In this document: piece after piece, positions 46,609 through 56,152 of the stretch
How positions within the stretch are numbered: position 1 is the stretch's first letter
Layout: each line of letters opens with the position of its first letter
Assembly: GCA_947652605.1 (NCBI GenBank)
Contig: OX393577.1
Coordinates: forward strand, 33,483,466-33,547,465
Direction of reading: 5' to 3'
DNA: 64,000 nt
DNA from: Elmis aenea
Taxonomy: Eukaryota; Arthropoda; Insecta; Coleoptera; Elmidae
Program-made: the position numbers and the translations under genes
Notes under the pieces: generated by a model
The model's input: the letters and a program-made list of their open reading frames with translations, nothing else
Databases searched by the model: none
What the model was told of the DNA's origin: nothing

Positions 46609-46767
46609 TGTTGATTTTACACTGGTTCGTTAATGTAAATAATTATGATCTTAATTTCATGTTATATATTCGTTGTCATATTTTTTCAAAATTCTTGTTA
46701 CTTATTTTTCTATTTTCGTTCTCATGCCAACCATGCTCTAAGCTGTCTCTGTTTTCTCGATTCACCA
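46609..46767 (-). repeat. 3' LTR of the BEL/Pao element (159 bp)
   Basis: On the minus strand it starts TGGTGAATCGAGAAAACAG and ends ATCAACA, the TG...CA form. Bases 46674-46767 are identical to 51921-52014. GTGGGGCG just upstream (minus strand) may be the polypurine tract. Confidence 0.8.
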
Positions 46768-46824
46768 TAGCGCCCCACGTTGAAATGTTACAATATTTCA
46801 AAATAAATAATACAAAAAATAACT

Positions 46825-49800
46825 TTACAAATTGTCTTCGTAGTCCGGTATTTTGCACAATTTAACTAACGATCTTTTAAACACACCATTCGAAGTGCGC
46901 ACAGTCACTATACGAACTACTCCGTCGTCTCCCGGATGTACTTCCACGATTCGGCCCATCTTCCATGTTAAGGGTGGTAGATTGTCTTCTTTTAATAAAA
47001 CGAGGTCACCAACTTTTATATTTGCTTTGGTTTGATGCCATTTCTGTCGCTGCTGAAGTTGAGTGATATATTCTTTTGACCAACGTTTCCAAAAATGTTG
47101 TACTAGACGTTGTTGATGTTGATACTGTGATAGACGATTTACCGGAACATCCAATACATTACTATCAGGCACAGAGGTCAATGGGCGACCGATTAAAAAA
47201 TGGGCAGGTGTTAAGGGTAAAACGTCGATAGGATCAGATGATACAGAACACAAAGGCCGAGAATTTACTACAGCTTCAATTTGATTGAGCACCGTATTGA
47301 ATTCTTCAAAATTTAAATGAGTCATACCCAAAATGCGTTTTAAATGAGTCTTAACTATTTTTATACTAGCTTCCCAAATCCCACCTAAATGAGGGCTTCG
47401 AGGTGCAATGAAATGCCAATTTATACCATTTCTAGATAATTCGTTTTGTATGACGGTTTGATTTTCAACGAAAAACTTGCTCAATTCTTTTAGCTCATTA
47501 TGCGCACCTTTAAAATTAGTGCCGTTATCAGAAAAAATGTCTGATGGTAATCCACGTCGCGCAACAAATCTTCGGAGTGCTGCAATAAAACAATCTGACG
47601 ATAGATCGCTTACGAGTTCAACGTGAATCGCGTGCGTTACAAAACATATAAACAGGCATACGTAACATTTACGAATTTTACTCTTTTTACCATATGTTTC
47701 TTTTATACTGAAAGGACCTGCATAATCTACACCGCAGTTTGAAAATGGAGGTGAAGGAATTACACGATTTGCCGGTAAATCCCCCATAAGATTTTCTAAT
47801 GTGACTGGCTTAGCCTTAAAGCATTTTAAGCATTTTTTAGTAATGCTTCTAGTGAATCTTTTGCCTGTAAGCGGCCAGTATTGCATTCTCATGTGATATA
47901 ACAATTCGTGAGCACCACAATGCAAATATTTCTCGTGATAATATTTTGATAATTGTTTGGAAAAAGGGTGTTTTGGATGCAATATAGCGGGAAATCTTTG
48001 TTCAAAATTAAGTAATGAATGTTTTAATCGACCGCCTACTCGTAAAATACCTTGCTCATCAATAAACGGTTTAAGTTGAATGAGCTTTGATTTATGATGT
48101 AAAGATTTTTTGTCTTTTAAATGTTTTATATCAAAATTAAACGAGTCTTGTTGCGCGAGTTTGACGAGCGTTTGAATGGTTGATTTTCTTTCAAGTGTTG
48201 TAATGTGAGAACCCTCGAAGTTCGATTGTTTCAACCATCTTAAACAATAACTAACTACGTTTACAAGTTTATCGAAGCTTTCATATTTCATGAAAATATT
48301 GTTTTGAACAATAAGTAAATAGCTTTCTATTTTGAGTGGTTTCATGTCTGGCACAACTGTTTGCTCAACTTTTAAAATTGGCCAGAATTGATCCGATTGT
48401 TTTAGCCAGTGAGGCCCTGACCACCACATCTTACTATTTACGAGTGCGGTAGCTGTTAAGCCACGCGATAAAAAATCTGCGGGATTTTGTTTCGATGCAA
48501 TATGCCGCCATTGTTCCGCGGAGGTTTCGTTTTGTATTTCGTTGACTCGATTTGAAACGAATGGTTTTAACAAATGTGCGGGTGTGTCTATCCAACACAA
48601 AACAATTGTGGAGTCACTCCAAAAATGCGTTGAATCGATTTTTAATCGTAACGATGTTTTTATTTTCTTCGCCAAACGTACTGCAGTAAGCGCAGCACAA
48701 AGTTCGAGTCGCGGTATAGTTTGAGATTTTACGGGTGCCACTCTTGTTGTGGCGGTTAAGAGTCTTACTAAAACGTTATTTTCTTTATCATTAGATCTGA
48801 TATACGCACAAGAACCGAATGCGGATTCAGACGCATCTGCAAATATATGCAACTGAATATTTTGAGGAGAGTTGCAAATCACGTGTCGCGGTATTTTAAA
48901 ACTACGAAGGTTCTGAAGTTCATCTTTGAATGATTGCCATTTGGAAAATACTTCCATTGAAACTGATGAGTCCCACGATAATTTTTCGCGCCAAAGTTGC
49001 TGAATGAGAATTTTTGCTACTATTGTGCAAGCACTTATGAGACCTAATGGATCGAATAACATTGCCGATTCTGAGAGTATTGTACGTTTTGTTACCCGCG
49101 TTGATTTGAATTCGGGTATCTTGTATACTAAACTATCGCTCGCGTTGCACCAACCTAAACCTAAAGTTTTATTGACATCGTCTTCGTTGAGATTAAACAA
49201 ATTTGAAACTTTGTTGCTATCATGTTCAGATGCGAACATTTCTGATCGATTGGATTTCCATTTTCTGAGATTAAATTTCGCATCATTCAAGATTTCGCTT
49301 ACTTGTTGGCAAATTTCTTTAGCTTCTGAAATGGTGTTAGATCCTGACAACAAATCGTCGACATAAAAATCTTCTTTTACAATTCGTGCAGCAACTGGAT
49401 ACGTGGTTTCAAATTTATCAGCTTGATAAAATAAGCAACGAATGGCTAAAAATGGCGCTGAGGAAGTACCATAAGTTACAGTATTCAACGTGTATTGTTT
49501 TAACTCATCATCAGAGTTTGCTCTCCAAAATATGGTTTGTAAATGTCGTTGAGAAGGCTCGATTAATACCTGACGATACATCTTTTCTATGTCCGCTACG
49601 ATTACGATTGGATGTTGACGGAACCTTAATACTAAGGAACTTAAATCGCTTTGTATGGTCGGTCCGACCATCTGTAAATCATTGAATGATAATCCCGAAT
49701 GAGTTACTGACGATGCGTTAAAAACTACGCGTAATTTTGTCGTTGTATGATCGTTTCTTAAAACTCCGTGATGAGGCATGAAGTACGAAATTTCATTTTG

Positions 49801-49848
49801 GATCTTAAGTTTCTCAGACATGTGCCCAAGCTCTAGATATTCATTCAT
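46825..49848 (-). CDS. BEL/Pao Pol: reverse transcriptase, RNase H, integrase (1007 aa frame)
   Basis: Copies retrotransposon RNA into DNA and inserts it. Reading from residue 1: VVFNASS (41-47) and VADIEKMYRQV (84-94), then the active site YVDD at 162-165. RNase H follows with FADAS (Asp338), RLELCA (Glu382), SDST (Asp412) and NPADFLS (Asp458). The integrase has a zinc-binding start (CLKC, 673-676), then GVDYAGPF (Asp708), FSDNGTNFKGA (Asp774) and GGIWEASIK (Glu826), a complete DDE set, and ends with the usual LPPLTWKMGRIVEVHPG-like domain. No internal stops in 1007 codons. The frame starts after the break at 49886, so as it stands it is not fused to Gag-protease, as BEL elements require. 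Expression of either piece is unknown. Confidence 0.93.
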   Translation of the reverse strand: MNEYLELGHMSEKLKIQNEISYFMPHHGVLRNDHTTTKLRVVFNASSVTHSGLSFNDLQMVGPTIQSDLSSLVLRFRQHPIVIVADIEKMYRQVLIEPSQRHLQTIFWRANSDDELKQYTLNTVTYGTSSAPFLAIRCLFYQADKFETTYPVAARIVKEDFYVDDLLSGSNTISEAKEICQQVSEILNDAKFNLRKWKSNRSEMFASEHDSNKVSNLFNLNEDDVNKTLGLGWCNASDSLVYKIPEFKSTRVTKRTILSESAMLFDPLGLISACTIVAKILIQQLWREKLSWDSSVSMEVFSKWQSFKDELQNLRSFKIPRHVICNSPQNIQLHIFADASESAFGSCAYIRSNDKENNVLVRLLTATTRVAPVKSQTIPRLELCAALTAVRLAKKIKTSLRLKIDSTHFWSDSTIVLCWIDTPAHLLKPFVSNRVNEIQNETSAEQWRHIASKQNPADFLSRGLTATALVNSKMWWSGPHWLKQSDQFWPILKVEQTVVPDMKPLKIESYLLIVQNNIFMKYESFDKLVNVVSYCLRWLKQSNFEGSHITTLERKSTIQTLVKLAQQDSFNFDIKHLKDKKSLHHKSKLIQLKPFIDEQGILRVGGRLKHSLLNFEQRFPAILHPKHPFSKQLSKYYHEKYLHCGAHELLYHMRMQYWPLTGKRFTRSITKKCLKCFKAKPVTLENLMGDLPANRVIPSPPFSNCGVDYAGPFSIKETYGKKSKIRKCYVCLFICFVTHAIHVELVSDLSSDCFIAALRRFVARRGLPSDIFSDNGTNFKGAHNELKELSKFFVENQTVIQNELSRNGINWHFIAPRSPHLGGIWEASIKIVKTHLKRILGMTHLNFEEFNTVLNQIEAVVNSRPLCSVSSDPIDVLPLTPAHFLIGRPLTSVPDSNVLDVPVNRLSQYQHQQRLVQHFWKRWSKEYITQLQQRQKWHQTKANIKVGDLVLLKEDNLPPLTWKMGRIVEVHPGDDGVVRIVTVRTSNGVFKRSLVKLCKIPDYEDNL

Positions 49849-49885
49849 AAATTTGACGTACTCGTGCTTTAACTCTGGATTTCGC

Positions 49886-51889
49886 TCAAGTTTTTTTTTC
49901 GAGATTTAAAAATCGTTGTTTTGCTGTGTCTTCTGAATTACCCAATTCTTCTACAAATCGCTTTAAGGGAATAGATACGATTAATCTACCTGTTTCATCT
50001 GCTTTAACATTTTCTATAAAATGTTTTTCACAATTAATTTCTTCGGGAGAAAAGAGCTTTGTTTCTTTCACATCGTCCAAGTTCCAAAATTGTTCGAGTC
50101 GTTTCTCTATCTCAAAAGTTTTACTAAAGTTGCATTGCACAGTAGAAATTTTTGCCGTTGTTGAAGGACCTGATAATATCCATCCCAACTTTGTTTTGTG
50201 CATGATGGGTTTTTTGGGACCTAACACATGCTGACCAACACAAAGGAGATTCCAAAATGCTTCTGCGCCTATGAGAAGATCTATTTCTTTCGGATGGAAA
50301 TATTCTGGATCGGCTAAAGGTAAGTGCGAGGGAATATTGAATATATCTTTCGCTATTTTCGAATCAGGTAACTGTTCGCTTATTTTCGATAAAATAAGGC
50401 AATTCAAGTTACAACTAAATTTCGATACGCGAGATTGCATGATTACGTTACACGATGAATATGTTGTTGATGAAGAGTTGTTTATTCCCATTACCGATAC
50501 ATGAGTTTTGGTTTGTTCTAGTTTTAATTGATTACTTAAACGAGACGATATAAAATTACTTTGGGAACCGCAATCAAGTAAAGCGCGACAATTTTGTTTA
50601 TTACCGTTAGAACTTACGAGGGTTACTATTGCGGTAGCAAGTAAAATAGTTTTATTGGTGTCAATAGCGTGCGTGCATAATACGTTTTCGTTTGATGGCG
50701 TGTGAATATTCGTGTTGTTCGAGTTTTCATTTCGTTCGAGGTGCAGCGATGTGTTGTGCCATCTGTTACATTTTTTGCATCTACTAGATAGACACTCTTT
50801 TACAGAATGACCTGATCTTAAGCAGTTGAAACATAATCGTAGACGTTTAATTTCTTCGATTCTTTTTGATACCGTTAACCTGTTATATTTTTCACACATA
50901 TAAATCGGATGTTGCTGATTGCACAATGCGCATGAAGGTTTACTTGTTTGCACTGAAAATGATTTTTGCGTTTGTTTCCCGTGCTTTGATGGAAACTTGT
51001 TTGACTCATTACTACCATAAAGTTTAGAAATGGTTAACGATTCGAGAGTGTCTAATTTACGATTTAAAAACGAGATTAACTGCGCAAATGTTGGTATGTC
51101 ATCTCTTTTAAACGCATCTGAATTGATATATGTTTCCCATTCCTTGTTTGAGATGGGATCTAATTTTGAGGATATTAAAGGAACAATAATTGCATCCCAT
51201 GATGATGTATTTTGACCTAAGGCATTCAAATATCTTAAATGTCCTTGTGCATGATCAATTAAATTTCTTAAAGCTGAAACTGATTCTTTAGTTATCACAT
51301 CAAGTTCTAAAAGGGCCTTAGCATGCGTATGCACGATACGTCGCTTATTATTGTAACGATTCACAATTAAATCTAACGCGATTTCATAACTGACATCCGA
51401 TATTTCAAGTGACGCGATCATATTGTGCGGTTCCCCCTTCAAGGAAGCTCTAAGGTATGTGAACTTTTGCGATGCGCTTAAACATAAATTACCATCAATT
51501 AGTGATTTAAAGGAATCATAGAATTCCTGCCAATGAGTTAAAGAACCATCAAAAGTGGGCAAGTTTATCGTTGGTAATTTGATTGACATTTTGTTAGTCG
51601 GAATTGAAGTTTTGTTAGTCGAAAATTGAGGAGTGCTTGTGTCACCTGATTCAATTAAATGTTGTGCACGCGCCATCATTTTCATAATATTATTAAAAAC
51701 GTCATCTCGCATTTCACATTCGTAATCTTTCGATTCGATCTCCTCAATTTCTGACTGAACATCTTCAAATTGTTCTAATATTTTTTCTAACTTACTTAAT
51801 CGTAATTGAATTTCATACTTTTCATCACCTGAAATTGGTTTTTCGATTTTACCTAAAAATGTTTTTATGCATGTCATTTGGCATTTCAC
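49886..51889 (-). CDS. BEL/Pao Gag and aspartic protease (667 aa frame)
   Basis: Gag would coat retrotransposon RNA, and the protease would process it. The frame shown begins at a GTG (51889); it is open further upstream through KKKRAT to a TGA in the LTR, with no ATG at the true N-terminus, so the start was probably lost. Residues 105-290 are the Gag core (INLPTFDGSLTHWQEFYDSF). Zinc-binding segments follow at 320-380, including the CCHC knuckle CFNCLRSGHSVKEC (353-366). The protease has LLDCGSQSNFIS at 437-448, with Cys where most relatives have Ser or Thr after the catalytic Asp. The frame breaks at 49886 in a run of nine A (minus strand), just before pol; a one-base length change in that run would account for it. 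Confidence 0.88.
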   Translation of the reverse strand: MKCQMTCIKTFLGKIEKPISGDEKYEIQLRLSKLEKILEQFEDVQSEIEEIESKDYECEMRDDVFNNIMKMMARAQHLIESGDTSTPQFSTNKTSIPTNKMSIKLPTINLPTFDGSLTHWQEFYDSFKSLIDGNLCLSASQKFTYLRASLKGEPHNMIASLEISDVSYEIALDLIVNRYNNKRRIVHTHAKALLELDVITKESVSALRNLIDHAQGHLRYLNALGQNTSSWDAIIVPLISSKLDPISNKEWETYINSDAFKRDDIPTFAQLISFLNRKLDTLESLTISKLYGSNESNKFPSKHGKQTQKSFSVQTSKPSCALCNQQHPIYMCEKYNRLTVSKRIEEIKRLRLCFNCLRSGHSVKECLSSRCKKCNRWHNTSLHLERNENSNNTNIHTPSNENVLCTHAIDTNKTILLATAIVTLVSSNGNKQNCRALLDCGSQSNFISSRLSNQLKLEQTKTHVSVMGINNSSSTTYSSCNVIMQSRVSKFSCNLNCLILSKISEQLPDSKIAKDIFNIPSHLPLADPEYFHPKEIDLLIGAEAFWNLLCVGQHVLGPKKPIMHKTKLGWILSGPSTTAKISTVQCNFSKTFEIEKRLEQFWNLDDVKETKLFSPEEINCEKHFIENVKADETGRLIVSIPLKRFVEELGNSEDTAKQRFLNLEKKT

Positions 51890-51920
51890 AGTCGCTCGTT
51901 TTTTCTTTAACTTGTTTAAT

Positions 51921-52014
51921 TGTCATATTTTTTCAAAATTCTTGTTACTTATTTTTCTATTTTCGTTCTCATGCCAACCATGCTCTAAGCTGTCTCTGTT
52001 TTCTCGATTCACCA
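51921..52014 (-). repeat. 5' LTR of the BEL/Pao element, truncated (94 bp)
   Basis: Starts TGGTGAATCGAGAAAACAG at the TSD and ends ATATGACA, where the 3' LTR continues for another 65 bp. The shortening removes the U5 end and leaves only 31 bases before the gag reading frame. Confidence 0.8.
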
Positions 52015-52929
52015 GAAAACTTGGAAATCTCTAACTTGTCTGCACTACAGAAAAATATGTATTATTTGACAGTTGTTAGAAATAGTCGTTGCAATTGTTT
52101 AATCAAGACACCAAGGCCTACTATGGTGAAACCCTAATTTTGCAAATTTTCATATTTTCTCTAGTTTAAACATACGAATGCTTTACATGGTTAAAAAGCA
52201 TTTGTTATGGAGATTTGAAAAATACAAAAATCCAATATGGCGTCCATAAGAAAAACAAAAGTTAGCGAAACGTAGTAGGCCTAGAATATTTTTAATTTTA
52301 TTTTTAAAATTCTTATTAGTTACTTCTCCGATCCTGAAAATTTGGCGCAAAAATCTTTTCAAATAAAGTTAGCATGGAGGTTTTAAGAAAATGTACATTT
52401 TTCGTTTTCATTGTGGTACTATGTAACAGGATGAATTATTGAAAATGTAAAACTGAATTATTGTTACGCATGTAATTGCGCAACTTTTTCCTCATTTAAC
52501 CGATTTTGTATTTCTAACTGTTTCCGAGATACTTCATTTTAAACTGGACACCCTGTATATAACAAACATTTTTATTAAATTATTGGTATATTAGGTATAG
52601 AAAACAATATAAACATACCACCTAGATATTTTTTGTAACTATATAATTGAAACTTTAAAATGTTAATATTTGAATGTAAAACTATCAATAAATGTGAGAA
52701 AATTTTGTTTTAGGCTCATATTGTACATGTTACAACAAATGTTGTTTAAGTCTTGTACGTAACATAAAAATAAAATAAAAAGTAAAATTACCACTACATG
52801 AAGTAATATTGTTAAAAATTTTGTGTTTTTCAAGATTACGGCAACAGAATGTAGTTGAAAAATTCTTAGTATCACAAATACAGAACTATCTATCTGTATG
52901 GATATGCTTTTGATTACTGTTGATCCGTT

Positions 52930-53130
52930 TATGTTACGCCAAATCAGTGAACTTGCCAAATTCGTGAAGTAGGCAATACTATGCCTAGAACATAAAATCG
53001 GCACCTGCCTATTTCGCGAAATAGGCAAGGAGTAAAAAACCTTTTACCAACCTTTAACCTGACCCTCATTCGGTTGGGCAAACTTTGTGCCTATTTCACA
53101 AATTGGGCAAAAAAATGCCTATTTCATGAA
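52930..53130. repeat. Tandem imperfect palindromes TGCCTATTTCRYGAA
   Basis: At least five units share the core GCCTATTTCGCGAA or its complement TTCGTGAAGTAGGC: near 52955, 52975, 53000-53030 (TGCCTATTTCGCGAAATAGG, a near-perfect palindrome), 53090 and 53115. They are followed by CAAGGAGTAAAAAACC-like spacers. A single copy with the same flank (AAGTTAAAGGTTGG...GCCTTGCC) is at 2375-2435. No known class is assigned. Confidence 0.55.
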
Positions 53131-53626
53131 CTGGACAAAAAGTTAATTTGGCATAACAGTTATCGTGAACAGCATAGGGATCTCGTAAACGGTAAGAGAT
53201 ATAGTTAAGTGAGTATTCCATGGAAAAATCTTGGAGAAAAATTAAAATTTGTTAAGAAAATGTATCTTCATTTGTTTTAGTTATTTTAACATCAACTATA
53301 TTATTTTAATACGGGTTGTAGTTGGCTGTGACAACATTAAAGAGAGAGTTTTTTTCTCGTTTTATCAAATGTAGAGGTTGTTAGATTTATCTTTAAAAAT
53401 TGTTATGTTATACAATATTATTGTATGTATTAAGTTTTTAAGTTAAATTTAAGTGGCCATTTAAAAGATCACATAAATAAGCTTGCTGTACTTAATTAAA
53501 TACAAAAAAATTTAAACCAGTCATTTAAGATATTTTTTACTTTTCATTATAGGATTTTTCAGTTACCTCCTACTATTAATATTAAATTTAAATTATAACA
53601 TGCGTTCCGAGTGTAGCCCTCTCTCC

Positions 53627-53807
53627 AAGGGCGTCCGCAGAGGGTGGGCAAATAGGGCACTTGCACCCCCCCCCCTGGGATCGAGTAAAAATTTTTACAA
53701 ATTATACTCGTAAAATTAAAACCTTAGGTAATCTTTAGAAAGGTCGAAGTTTTATGACTGCAACATAAACTGTCCCCCCCTGGAAAATTTTCTGCGGACG
53801 CCCATAC
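53627..53807. mobile_element. hAT-type MITE with 8-bp target duplication
   Basis: GGGCGTCCGCAGA at the left pairs with TCTGCGGACGCCC at the right, and CTCTCTCC flanks both sides (53619-53626, 53808-53815). A C-run at 53670-53679 and a second at 53774-53780 are part of the subterminal repeats. It is inserted in foldback H. Confidence 0.85.
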
Positions 53808-53880
53808 CTCTCTCCATTGGTAATACAAATTTGAGATACGCACCTTGTAGGTAATACTGTTTTCCTAGGCATATTACTTT

Positions 53881-54078
53881 TTGTCTGATGAAATGTTCTT
53901 AAAACCGCGGATCTTAAAAAGACAGTTAAGTACGATTGATGAATTAAGATTAACTTTTTCTAGTACAGTTGATCAAATGAAAAGAAATATCCTTAAAAAA
54001 ACATTATTATCTACAAGGCGCAGATCTCAATTTTGTATTGCCCATGAAGGAGGCTACACTTTTGAACGGAAGTTATAA
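53881..54078 (+). pseudogene. Transposase C-terminal fragment in foldback H (65 aa)
   Basis: The frame reads SDEMFLKPRILKRQLSTIDE, LRLTFSSTVDQMKRNILKKT and RRRSQFCIAHEGGYTFERKL. The pattern (…I..A...V......L......RR...CI...G..FE..L) is the C-terminus of the DUF4817-type Tc1/mariner-like transposases, after the catalytic triad. It complements the N-terminal pieces in elements D, E and F. Confidence 0.55.
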
Positions 54079-54560
54079 TGTAGATTCAACAGTAATAGTA
54101 ACTGAAAAATCATAAATTATTATGAAATGTACATAAAAAATATCTTAAATTATTAAAGTTTTTTGTGATTAATTATGTACAGCTAGTTTATTTATGTGAT
54201 GTTTTGTTTTGTTTACTAATGGCCACTTCGATCGAATAAATAAAATAATATTGTAATAACTTACTTATTTTTCAAGATAAACCTAACAACCCATACATCA
54301 ATTAAACGGGGAAAAAAATCTCTTTTAAAGGTGTCACAGCTAATTACACGTAATGAGGTTAAAAAAAATGGGTATGAGTTCAAATAAGTAAGTTTTAATC
54401 AAAAATTAAAAAGCAAAAAATGTTCATTTTTAAAATATTTTTTTCAAAGAATATTTGCTTTTAAACCATAGATATCCGTTTGACTTATTTAATCATCTCT
54501 GTATCTCTTACTGTTTACGAGATCCCCACGCTGTTCCCGATAATTTGGACACCCTGTATA

Positions 54561-56150
54561 CATTTGCATATATGAGAAGAAAATATTTGTAATAAATCGT
54601 TTTACATTATTCCTCCTTGATTTAGTAAAAATATATAAAATGTTTCAGGAGGAAACTCTTAAAAGTGACTTGATAAAAAATGTACTGCGTTATTGTTTAA
54701 ACAAAGTAGGTATGTGTCGGACGACTTAAGAAAATTTGCTATTATGGGCTGTTACTTCAAAAGTTTTAAGCTACTTTGCTACTATAATATCAATAATAAA
54801 ACTGAACCATAGTTTAATAAATAGTTGAATAAAAAATGTAAACATACACATGTTATAGCATCTATATTCTATACCTATAAAACTAGCTTTTTTTCGTTAT
54901 CATAATACATACCACAATACTTTGCAACCTTATATGGAGAAAAAAAATTAAAGTCACCTGCGTTCCATTTTAATTAAAGAAATTAAATGCCAATTAATTT
55001 TAATATCCTTGGCCTTTGAGTACTAATTTTACTTTTCCAAGAAACATTAAACCTTAATTCCATCTACTGCAACCCTAACGCTAAACTAAACGACAGTTTT
55101 AGAATATGGTAAAAAGTTTTTAATTACGCTTGATAGATCTTAATGCTTCTTCATCGACAATAAATATTTTAATACAAATCATTTAAAAGTATCATCATCT
55201 TTCCCATTAAACTTATTGTTCATCAATATCCAATTTGCCATTAATTAAATCGTCTAAATAATGTAATAGCAACTTTTTAAAGTATCAAAATTTCAATGCA
55301 AGATAGATACGGTAGGTCAAAATGATAGTACGAGTTCGTGTTAAACCGCGACTTCGTAATCAATATGTGAACTTCACCGCTGCCTAGCTAGAGATCTGGC
55401 TGTAAGATGTCGCTGGTAGTTTATGCTAAAAATTATCAGAAAAAGTCTTAAAAAAGATGTGTAAAATTACTTTTAAATGGTTCCGGACCAAAAACTTTGT
55501 CAGCGTTAAATATTTATTTTTAAAAAATCTGTCATAAAGTTAATAAAAATATATTTCCATACTTCAATACACACACCCCGAAGTAATTTAACAAATAACA
55601 TGCACGGAAAATTCAGTATAAATTGAAATGTTACTAGGGATGACTTCTTTAGTTTTAAAGTTACCGACCTTAATTTAAATGTTAAATTATATTTCTTTAT
55701 TAAATACCGAAGCTCTTATATTTAATTTTAATCACAGGTTTCTATTAAATGTCATGTATTCATTAACTTGATATTTATTAATGGAACAGCAATGTTTTTA
55801 ATAAAACTGATACGAGTTAAGTAGTTTTTAATAATTTTTTAAACAGATAACCAAACAGACAACACGTATTTTGATTTTATAAATTTAAAACTTTCAGTAG
55901 ATATATTACATAAGTCATTCTATTTCGTAAAGCTGTTTAGTGTATTACGTTAAAATCTTATCGCAATAAAGGTTAAAAGTAAAGCAAAATCATAAACAAA
56001 ACGAGAATATTGGACTATTGATTCAAATATTCTTTTTTTTTTTTATCAAATAACAGTACCTATATTAATTATTTATATAATGTAGATTGGAAAGTATAAC
56101 AGGTACTTATTATGCGCAGTTCGACAAAATGTTCTTTTATGGTGTTTAAT
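54561..56150. other. No gene recognised
   Basis: AT-rich intergenic DNA downstream of the Ras-like gene. No inverted repeats, motifs or credible frames. Confidence 0.4.
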
Positions 56151-56152
56151 TA

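Larger units (their letters stand above)
46609..52014 (-). mobile_element. BEL/Pao LTR retrotransposon, near complete
   Basis: Minus-strand element of about 5.4 kb bounded by GAAAA target duplications at 46604-46608 and 52015-52019 (5 bp, as usual for BEL/Pao). It contains gag-protease and pol frames and LTRs at both ends. The 94-bp shared part of the LTRs is identical, so the insertion is recent. The 5' LTR lacks about 65 bp at its inner end, together with any primer-binding site, and the gag frame has no ATG at its expected start; a single deletion there would explain all three. No envelope gene is present. It lies wholly inside foldback element F, downstream of the Ras-like gene. Confidence 0.93.
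45503..52560. mobile_element. Foldback element F with transposase relic, carrying a BEL/Pao insertion
   Basis: Left end TATACAGGGTGTCCAGTTTA and right end AAACTGGACACCCTGTATA are complements. Arms run 45503-46150 and 46510-46608 plus 52015-52560; the right arm is cut in two by the retrotransposon at 46609-52014. Joining the right-arm pieces across it restores exact complementarity to the left arm (CCAAGTTTTCAATGG at 46048-46062). Without the insertion it is about 1.65 kb, the same size class as elements D and E. Confidence 0.88.
53152..54560. mobile_element. Foldback element H with transposase C-terminus
   Basis: The right end ACACCCTGTATA with GGGGATCTCG complement pairs with AGGGATCTCGTAAACGGTAA near 53178; the left tip is worn, so its exact start is uncertain. 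Inner pairing includes TGTGACAACATTAAAG with CTTTTAAAGGTGTCACAG. The interior includes a transposase fragment (next entry) and a hAT MITE. Confidence 0.7.

Noticed and set aside
46602..46865. 87-codon plus-strand frame at the end of the retrotransposon
   Set aside because: It reads through the LTR in antisense and joins host foldback sequence; by-product.
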